A stretch of 15,655 nucleotides of DNA from Kangiellaceae bacterium (GTDB taxonomy: Bacteria > Pseudomonadota > Gammaproteobacteria > Enterobacterales > Kangiellaceae): contig JAUUYO010000046.1 of the NCBI GenBank assembly GCA_030590405.1, forward strand, positions 1 to 15,655, in the 5' to 3' direction. Shown piece by piece: positions 7,043-12,948 of this stretch (position 1 is the first letter of the stretch; each line of letters begins with the position of its first letter). Below the pieces are notes generated by a model. The model was not told where the DNA came from. It saw only the letters and a list, made by a program, of their open reading frames with translations, and did not search any database. The translations under genes were made by a program, and so were the position numbers.

Positions 7043-7564
7043 CTAGTTTTCGTTGACTTGATTAGCGATTTTATTAGCCACAGACTTAATAGAGTTTTCG
7101 TTGGTGGCTACAATGATATCGGCTATTTCTCGATATTGCGCATCTCTTTTTTTGTGCAGATCAATTAATGTCGCTTCAGGATCATCATTATTTTGCAATA
7201 AAGGCCGCCGTTTATCTTTGCGAGTTCGCTCTAATTGTTGTTCAATGGATGTTTCCAAGTAAACCACTATACCGCGACTAGCCAGAAAAGTTCGATTTTC
7301 TGGAGCCTCCACTGCGCCGCCCCCCGTTGCCAGCACAATTCCCTGCCGCTGGGACAACTCGGCGATAATTTCTTTTTCCCTCACCCGAAATCCTGCTTCA
7401 CCTTCGATATCAAAAATCCAATCGATGGGTGCTCCCGTACGAGATTCGATTTCCTGATCAGTATCGACAAACTCTAAATGAAGCAATTGAGCCAATTGCT
7501 TTCCGATAGTGGTTTTACCCGCCCCCATGGGGCCGACTAAGAATATATTTCTTTTACCTTTCAT
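7043..7564 (-). CDS. aroK: Shikimate kinase
   Basis: The 173-residue kinase phosphorylates shikimate to shikimate-3-phosphate, step five of the pathway. It has Walker A GPMGAGKTT (11-19), the shikimate-binding D34-x-D36 and R60, the GGGAV loop (81-85), and the lid arginine R120 in RRPLL. Length is that of AroK (about 173) and the position before aroB favours aroK rather than aroL. No good Shine-Dalgarno site precedes the ATG (it is preceded by ACAAACGCAT), but the N-terminus KRNIFLVGPMGAGKTT fits the family well. It heads the aroK-aroB-damX-like set. Confidence 0.97.
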   Translation of the reverse strand: MKGKRNIFLVGPMGAGKTTIGKQLAQLLHLEFVDTDQEIESRTGAPIDWIFDIEGEAGFRVREKEIIAELSQRQGIVLATGGGAVEAPENRTFLASRGIVVYLETSIEQQLERTRKDKRRPLLQNNDDPEATLIDLHKKRDAQYREIADIIVATNENSIKSVANKIANQVNEN

Positions 7565-7602
7565 ATGCGTTTGTTTTGTCTTTATCCTGCATCAAAAACA
7601 CA

Positions 7603-7624
7603 AGAACCCGCAACAGCGGGTTTT
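7603..7624 (-). terminator. Rho-independent-type terminator after pilQ
   Basis: AACCCGC (7605-7611) and GCGGGTT (7616-7622) form a GC-rich stem with a 4-base loop, extendable by a G-U and an A-U pair to 7603-7624. Read on the minus strand it follows the pilQ stop by 22 bases and is followed by TTGTGTTTTTG. It would separate the pil operon from aroK, which then needs read-through or its own promoter in the short space before 7564. The plus side also has TTTT but no gene reads into it. Confidence 0.65.
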
Positions 7625-7646
7625 GCGTTATTTTATTTAATTAGAT

Positions 7647-9737
7647 TTATTGTATTGTATCTTTGACTATTCTTGGTGTTACAAACATCAACAGTTCTTG
7701 TTTTGACGATGAATCCTTGGTTGAACGGAATAATACACCTATCCCCGGTAAATCACCTAATAAAGGCACTTTGGTTACTTGATGATTAACGCGTTGCTGA
7801 TAAACGCCACCCAAAACAATGGTTTCTCCGTTATCCACCAAGACTCGGGTACCCACTTCTCTAGTATTGATAGCCGGACCAAACACAGTATCTTCACCGC
7901 GACTATCTTGCTTAATTAGCAAGTCTAGAATTATACGATCATCTGGGGTGATTTGGGGAGTGACCTTTAGACTTAATACCGCTTTTTTGAAGGTTATAGT
8001 GGTATTACCGGCCGAACTGGCGGTTAAGAAAGGAATTTCTTCGCCTGATTCGATATAAGCTTCATTATTATTGGTAGTAAAAACTCTTGGAGAGGCGATA
8101 ACTTCGCCTCGGGATTCTACTTCCAATGCTGACAGTTCGACATCTAAAATAGTGCCTTCGGCTAAACGGGCAAAGGTTAACCCAATGCTTCCAGCAGCTT
8201 GGGAAACCGGCAGATTAACCGATAACGAACGATCGCTCGGGTTAGCACCAAACAAAAGCGCGTCGCTACCAGTCTGATCGCCACTAATTGCTGCCTGGCT
8301 ACCTAAATCGGAAACCCCAAACTTGACCCCTAATTCATCGGTAAAGCCATTATCAGCAACCACGATTCTAGACTCTATCAGCACCTGACGAATTGGAATA
8401 TCTAAATGATTGACCATTTGACGGATCGAGTCTAATTTTTTAGCGGTGTCTTGTATTAATAAAGTATTGGTCCGCTCATCAACCGAAACACTACCCCGCG
8501 CACTTAAATAGTTTGCGCCTGCAGCTAAAATAAGCTCTGACATATTGGAAGCTCTGGCATAATTTACCTGGATAAATTCGGACTGCAAGGGTGCCAACTG
8601 TTCAATTTGTTTTTCCGTTTGCAGCTCTAATGCTTCTCTTGCGGCAATTTCTTCGGCAGGAGCAATCAGCATCACATTTCCATTTTGACGCTTGGCAAGG
8701 CCTTTGGTTCTTAAAATCAAGTCCAGGGCTTGATCCCAGGGAACATTGTTTAAACGCAGCGCAATCGAACCTGAAACCGTATCACTGGTGATCATATCAA
8801 TATTGGTAAACTCTGAAAGAATAGTCAAAGCAGAGCGCACCGCGATGGATTGGAAATTAAGCGATAGGCGATCCCCGGTATAAACGGGTGCTTTCAGTTT
8901 TTTACGCTCAATTTCTTCTTCGGTAAGCGGCTTTAGTTCAATAATATAAGAATTATCCGCTTGATAAGCTAAGTACTCAAATTCATTTAAAGTATCAATT
9001 GCCAAACGTACGTTGTTACCCACTCGACTGGTCGAAATCAGCTTTGCTGGCGTGGCAAAATCAATCACATCTAATTTTCTGATAAGTTCATCGGCAATCG
9101 ATGCGTCAACAAAATCAGCCAAAACTGTGCGACCTTCTTTACGTAAATCAATACCTAGATGAGTATTGGCTAATTCAATGATCACTCTCGCTTCACCGTT
9201 TTCACCACGGCGAAAATCAATATTGCTGATATCGTTAGCACTGCTGCTGGCAGTATCGCGCGGCTGACTACTGGCTGACACGGCACTTGAATTAGCGCTA
9301 TTTGGCTCGATCCCATGACCAACCGTTAACACCAACTCGTTACCTTCTATGCGGGTAGCATAGGGCGTCATTTCCACTAAATTAACCACTAAACGTGTTC
9401 TGCCGCCAGCTTCCACAGCCGTCACACTGCGTGTCACACCCACGCCAACATTGTGGGTCTTTTTAGCTAAATTAATCGTCACTCCATCAAAATCCATCGC
9501 AATACGCGCAGGATTTACTGTAGTAAACTCTTTAAAGTTGGGCGGAGGGGAGTCCATGGTGATACGAATTTCCACCTTGTCTCCCGGCATCACATTAAAT
9601 CCAACATTGGTTATTTCAGTTGCGTTGACAACGCCAACTAATAATGCAGCAACAATAACCAAACACCGTTTCAAATATTGGGCAGCCATAAGCCCTACTC
9701 CTAATTTTTTTTGATTGATGTTATCCTGAGTACTCAT
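7647..9737 (-). CDS. pilQ: Type IV pilus secretin PilQ
   Basis: The protein of 696 residues forms the outer-membrane channel for the type IV pilus. A signal peptide (about 17-39, ending VVNA) is followed by two AMIN domains that bind peptidoglycan (about 41-139 and 170-268), a Ser-rich linker (about 146-168) between them, a secretin N0/STN domain (about 292-360), an N1 domain (about 387-449) and the secretin pore (about 535-690) with the conserved VPLLGDLPGIGVLFR (657-671). Two starts are plausible. The ATG at 9737 has AGGAG 5 bases ahead, and the in-frame ATG at residue 17 also has AGGAG 8 bases ahead and gives a more standard 23-residue signal peptide. It follows pilP after 18 bases and ends the operon. 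Confidence 0.97.
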   Translation of the reverse strand: MSTQDNINQKKLGVGLMAAQYLKRCLVIVAALLVGVVNATEITNVGFNVMPGDKVEIRITMDSPPPNFKEFTTVNPARIAMDFDGVTINLAKKTHNVGVGVTRSVTAVEAGGRTRLVVNLVEMTPYATRIEGNELVLTVGHGIEPNSANSSAVSASSQPRDTASSSANDISNIDFRRGENGEARVIIELANTHLGIDLRKEGRTVLADFVDASIADELIRKLDVIDFATPAKLISTSRVGNNVRLAIDTLNEFEYLAYQADNSYIIELKPLTEEEIERKKLKAPVYTGDRLSLNFQSIAVRSALTILSEFTNIDMITSDTVSGSIALRLNNVPWDQALDLILRTKGLAKRQNGNVMLIAPAEEIAAREALELQTEKQIEQLAPLQSEFIQVNYARASNMSELILAAGANYLSARGSVSVDERTNTLLIQDTAKKLDSIRQMVNHLDIPIRQVLIESRIVVADNGFTDELGVKFGVSDLGSQAAISGDQTGSDALLFGANPSDRSLSVNLPVSQAAGSIGLTFARLAEGTILDVELSALEVESRGEVIASPRVFTTNNNEAYIESGEEIPFLTASSAGNTTITFKKAVLSLKVTPQITPDDRIILDLLIKQDSRGEDTVFGPAINTREVGTRVLVDNGETIVLGGVYQQRVNHQVTKVPLLGDLPGIGVLFRSTKDSSSKQELLMFVTPRIVKDTIQ

Positions 9738-9755
9738 AAATTCTCCTAGTGCCCG

Positions 9756-10346
9756 CTACCCTTCTGCCAGCGTTAAGTAAACTGTTCTTTTTTCCCAACA
9801 ACCTTTGTTATCAGGCACCAACGTCGATATTTCGATCTGCCGGTCAGAAATATTATTGATTTGTCCGTGATGAATACCCAAATATTCCCCAACCACCACT
9901 TTGACTACCTGACCATTATTTGGCCCTGCCGTCATTCGTAGCAAGCCCCACTCCTTGCCCGGTCGATTCAAAGTACCTACCATTTCCATGGAATCCAGGG
10001 AAAATCTTTCTAGATCTTCTCGCCGACGATCGGGATTAGGTTGCACTGACTCATCACACCCTTCGTGTAATAACTTAAGCTGAGCCTCCAGCTCGGGTTG
10101 CATTCCTGCAAATGGGCTGCGCTCTGCGGCTGAGGCGTAATCATGCGGCTGATAAACCTTAACATCAGGCATTGGCTCAATCCTTCCTGGCGGTTTTGCT
10201 TTGATGGTATCCACCCAGGCTTTCAGGTCATCGGTTTGACCACCACATGATATAAGCGCCGCCGAAAATAAACCAACCGTCAAACTGCGTACGCTCCTGG
10301 TAAAAAGGGAGTTTTTGAAAAATAAATTTTTATCCAAATTTGACAT
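9756..10346 (-). CDS. pilP: Type IV pilus inner-membrane lipoprotein PilP
   Basis: The 196-residue lipoprotein links the PilN/PilO inner-membrane complex to the secretin PilQ. The signal peptide ends in the lipobox LISC with the cysteine at 34. The family stretch KAKPPGRIEPMPDVK (49-63) follows, and the C-terminal beta-rich domain that contacts PilQ spans about 115-190 (SMEMVGTL...). Its ATG overlaps the pilO stop by one base (TAATG), with GGGGGA a few bases upstream, so translation is probably coupled to pilO. Confidence 0.95.
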   Translation of the reverse strand: MSNLDKNLFFKNSLFTRSVRSLTVGLFSAALISCGGQTDDLKAWVDTIKAKPPGRIEPMPDVKVYQPHDYASAAERSPFAGMQPELEAQLKLLHEGCDESVQPNPDRRREDLERFSLDSMEMVGTLNRPGKEWGLLRMTAGPNNGQVVKVVVGEYLGIHHGQINNISDRQIEISTLVPDNKGCWEKRTVYLTLAEG

Positions 10347-10966
10347 TATTTTTCCCCCGAGTCAGAACGGTAGGTTTTAGCTAAAATGTTCATGATTAAT
10401 AGCTTTTCACCAGGCGAACTGCTTACGTTACCCTCACCAATTTTAATCGTGAAATCATGCAGGGTCACAATTCTCGGAGAGCGGGATACTCGACTGACAA
10501 AGTCGGCAATTTGATGATAACCGCCAGTCACTTGAATTCGAATTGGTCTTTCTGAATAAAATTCCGCTTCCTTCTCACCTTCAAACCCTAATGAGACGAT
10601 TTCACAACCTGCGCCGGTGGCCGAATAAGATACTTCGTCAAGTAATTCAGCCATTTGATCAGCTTTAGGAAGCTGTTGCAGCAAGGTTTGAAAGCTGTCT
10701 TTGATAGTTTGCATTTGCCGCTTGTAGGCATCCAGGTTAACCGCCTTGGCCTGTTTCTTTTCAAATTCTTTTTTAAGCTCGGTTTCTTTCCGTTCGATCT
10801 TAACCAGATTTTCGGTTTGATCGCCAATAAAGGCATAAAACCCGAGCCCTGCGACCGCTGAAAATATAATGGCTGCCATAAAGGCTTTACCAGCAACCGG
10901 CCATGAACCCATATTGTTAAAATCAATATCGTTGATGTCCAATTCATTGAGGCTACCTAAGTCCAT
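10346..10966 (-). CDS. pilO: Type IV pilus inner-membrane protein PilO
   Basis: This 206-residue bitopic protein pairs with PilN in the pilus alignment complex. It has a short cytoplasmic N-terminus rich in Asp/Asn, one membrane helix at about 27-47, a charged coiled coil at about 52-95, and a periplasmic ferredoxin-like fold (about 100-200). Length and layout match PilO. The start overlaps the pilN stop in TAATG, and an excellent Shine-Dalgarno AAGGAGG (10974-10980 read on minus) lies 7 bases ahead. Confidence 0.95.
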   Translation of the reverse strand: MDLGSLNELDINDIDFNNMGSWPVAGKAFMAAIIFSAVAGLGFYAFIGDQTENLVKIERKETELKKEFEKKQAKAVNLDAYKRQMQTIKDSFQTLLQQLPKADQMAELLDEVSYSATGAGCEIVSLGFEGEKEAEFYSERPIRIQVTGGYHQIADFVSRVSRSPRIVTLHDFTIKIGEGNVSSSPGEKLLIMNILAKTYRSDSGEK

Positions 10967-11529
10967 TATTCGGCCTCCTTCTTCGCACTCGGCGAGGTAA
11001 TTTTGGATTTCAATTTAAAGACCTTACGAGCAGCACCCGAATCTTTATCATCATCAATATTTTCTATATTCGGTTTGGTAATCCACTGTGACCCGGCTAG
11101 ATTTCTCATAAAGTTGGAAATTCGAGGGGCGGATTCGGCCATACCAGTAAACAACACATCATCCCCTTTTCTTTCAATTGCAATCATATTCATGCCTTCT
11201 GGCATTTTTTGTACGATCTCGTCAAACAGGTGAACGATTTGCGGACGACTTTTCTGCAAATCCTGGATTAGCTCCATACGATCAACTAATTCCTTACGTT
11301 CAGCTTCCAAGGTTGTGATTTCTTTAATTTTGGTGTCAAGCTGCCTGATTTGAGTTTGCAAATAATTATTGCGGATCCGTTGGTTTTCTATTTTGCCACT
11401 GTAGTAAATATAGATTGACCACATCACCACCACGCCAAGCACTGCAATCAAACCTAGTATACTGATAAACTGTCTTTGTCGTTCTGAGCGTTGTTCTTCA
11501 CGCCAGGGTAATAAATTGATATTAGCCAT
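10966..11529 (-). CDS. pilN: Type IV pilus inner-membrane protein PilN
   Basis: The 187-residue protein begins with INLLPWRE (4-11), the cytoplasmic motif known to dock into PilM. It then has one membrane helix (about 21-43), a coiled coil (about 45-95) and a periplasmic ferredoxin-like domain that dimerises with PilO. The C-terminus is lysine-rich (KLKSKITSPSAKKEAE). The start overlaps the pilM stop in TAATG, with AAGGAG 9 bases upstream. Confidence 0.96.
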   Translation of the reverse strand: MANINLLPWREEQRSERQRQFISILGLIAVLGVVVMWSIYIYYSGKIENQRIRNNYLQTQIRQLDTKIKEITTLEAERKELVDRMELIQDLQKSRPQIVHLFDEIVQKMPEGMNMIAIERKGDDVLFTGMAESAPRISNFMRNLAGSQWITKPNIENIDDDKDSGAARKVFKLKSKITSPSAKKEAE

Positions 11530-12596
11530 TAGTCAAAACTCCTTAACGCTAAGCCGCAACAGTTCACCAGAGATGGCGCATCGGCACTTAAGGCTTGAGC
11601 ATTCACTCTTGATGAAAGCGACATATCAGCAAAAGGATTGGCCGTTGAAGCAGTTGTTCCCAGTCTTTCCTCGATCATTTCTTCGAGTCCATCGATCACT
11701 GCGCAGCCACCGGCTAATACGATATGGTCCACTTCGCCATATTGGCTGGAACCATAAAAGAACTGCAATGAACGACTGATCTGCTGAATAACAGCTTCTT
11801 TAAAAGGTTCGAGTACTTCTGGCTCGTAATCGTCCGGTAGGCCGCCCTGCTTTTTTGCCATACCGGCTTCTTCAAACGATAAACCATAACGACGCTGAAT
11901 TTCTTCGGTGAGTTGCGAGCCACCAAAGGTTTGTTCGCGGGTATAAATAGTATTGAAATCTTCGAGAACACTTAAACTGGTATTGGTCGCGCCAATATCC
12001 GCTATCGCAATAATTTGTCCTTCCCCTTGATCCGGCAACTGATTGCTTAGTAGTCTAAACGCTCGTTCAATGGTATAGGCTTCAACATCAACCACTTTAG
12101 CGGTTAAACCAGCCAGCTCTAATGCATCGACCCGGCTATACACGTTCTCCGATCGAGATGCCGCCAGTAACACATCGACTTTATCAGGCACTTTTTCAGA
12201 TTCGCCGATCACTTGAAAATCCAGAGCGACTTCTTCTAATGGGTAAGGTATATATTGATCTGCTTCGACTTCTATCTGACTTTCCATTTCTTCTTCGCTG
12301 AGATCTTTGTCCATCTGGATAGTTTTAGTGATCACCGAAGAACCTGCCACGGAAACGGCTGCATGCTTGATGCTGGTGCCGGAGCGACTAATCACTCTTT
12401 TTAAGGCTTCTCCAACAACTTCCGGATCGCGAATGTCACGATCAGCCATGGCGTCCTGGGGTAGCGGTTCAACCGCATAGCTTTCAACACGATAACGGGA
12501 ACCGACTTTACCGAGTTCAATCAACTTACAAGCCGTTGAACTGATATCAATCCCGACTAAAGCTGTCTTTTTTGAGCCGAATAGATTAGCCAGCAT
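11529..12596 (-). CDS. pilM: Type IV pilus actin-like ATPase PilM
   Basis: The 355-residue FtsA/actin-fold cytoplasmic protein recruits PilN and so builds the inner part of the pilus machine. The nucleotide site is seen in GIDISSTACKLIEL (15-28), IADIGATNT (198-206) and LAGGCAVIDGL (294-304). Length matches the family (about 354). It is the first gene of pilMNOPQ; its ATG has only a modest ribosome site (TTGGAATTATG, or AGGA 12 bases away), and it is preceded by a structured leader at 12628-12688. Confidence 0.97.
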   Translation of the reverse strand: MLANLFGSKKTALVGIDISSTACKLIELGKVGSRYRVESYAVEPLPQDAMADRDIRDPEVVGEALKRVISRSGTSIKHAAVSVAGSSVITKTIQMDKDLSEEEMESQIEVEADQYIPYPLEEVALDFQVIGESEKVPDKVDVLLAASRSENVYSRVDALELAGLTAKVVDVEAYTIERAFRLLSNQLPDQGEGQIIAIADIGATNTSLSVLEDFNTIYTREQTFGGSQLTEEIQRRYGLSFEEAGMAKKQGGLPDDYEPEVLEPFKEAVIQQISRSLQFFYGSSQYGEVDHIVLAGGCAVIDGLEEMIEERLGTTASTANPFADMSLSSRVNAQALSADAPSLVNCCGLALRSFD

Positions 12597-12627
12597 AATT
12601 CCAATTTTCCTATCATTTTATCCAGTT

Positions 12628-12688
12628 ACAGGTGGAAACATAGTTTTCACTTTAAATAATAGCTCTAACTATCAGAAATTTCACCTGT
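12628..12688 (-). promoter_or_regulatory. Nested imperfect inverted repeat in the pilM leader
   Basis: The outer arms are ACAGGTG (12628-12634) and CACCTGT (12682-12688); the inner arms are ATAGTT (12640-12645) and AACTAT (12667-12672), with AAA/TTT pairing between them, so the whole 61 bases can fold into one long interrupted hairpin. It ends 31 bases before the pilM ATG and would lie in the pilM 5' leader if the promoter at 12736-12708 is right. Read on the plus strand the right arm is followed by TTTTTTATTTTTA, so a terminator for an antisense RNA is the alternative reading. I know no named RNA family that fits. Confidence 0.45.
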
Positions 12689-12707
12689 TTTTTATTTTTA
12701 TGTGTGC

Positions 12708-12736
12708 AATTTGGCGTTATTTTCACTGATTGTCAA
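12708..12736 (-). promoter_or_regulatory. Candidate sigma-70 promoter for pilMNOPQ
   Basis: A perfect TTGACA -35 (12736-12731 on minus) is followed after 17 bases by CAAATT (12713-12708), a poor -10. A start near 12700 would give a leader of about 100 bases that contains the inverted repeat at 12628-12688. The weak -10 suggests that an activator may be required, but none is identified. Confidence 0.35.
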
Positions 12737-12832
12737 GGCTTCTTTTAGTCAAAGGCACTCAGTTTTAAGACTATTGTAGCTTTGAATTGGTGGTTTTTTT
12801 GATTATTTGCGATCTATCGGCAACAAAATAAT

Positions 12833-12882
12833 TTTAACTAATCTCGCGAAATCACGCACAAATCATGTACTTAGTAGTTAAA
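12833..12882. repeat. Perfect 8 bp inverted repeat near the PBP1A promoter
   Basis: TTTAACTA (12833-12840) and TAGTTAAA (12875-12882) are exact inverted copies with centres 42 bases apart, about four DNA helical turns. The right copy overlaps the candidate -35 of the PBP1A gene. This arrangement would suit a dimeric regulator bound at two sites, but the arms are AT-rich and chance is possible. Confidence 0.3.
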
Positions 12883-12906
12883 GCCATGAACGAATACCGC
12901 TATACT
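12878..12906 (+). promoter_or_regulatory. Candidate sigma-70 promoter for the PBP1A gene
   Basis: TATACT (12901-12906) is one base from the -10 consensus, with TTAAAG (12878-12883, 3 of 6) 17 bases upstream. A start near 12913 would leave a leader of about 36 bases. No strong Shine-Dalgarno site precedes the ATG at 12949 (AAGG is about 21 bases away), and a TGA at 12937-12939 closes the frame upstream, so this ATG is the only sensible start. Confidence 0.4.
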
Positions 12907-12948
12907 CTGTCGATTAGTTAATTAAGGCAACCAATTTGACAAACCCGT

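Noticed and set aside
10588..10947. 119-codon minus-strand frame inside pilO
   Set aside because: It is a frame-shifted copy of pilO; the PilO frame has the expected membrane helix, coiled coil and coupled start/stop.
11714..11971. 85-codon minus-strand frame inside pilM, and the 87-codon plus-strand frame at 11516-11779
   Set aside because: Both overlap the conserved PilM coding sequence and have no recognisable features.
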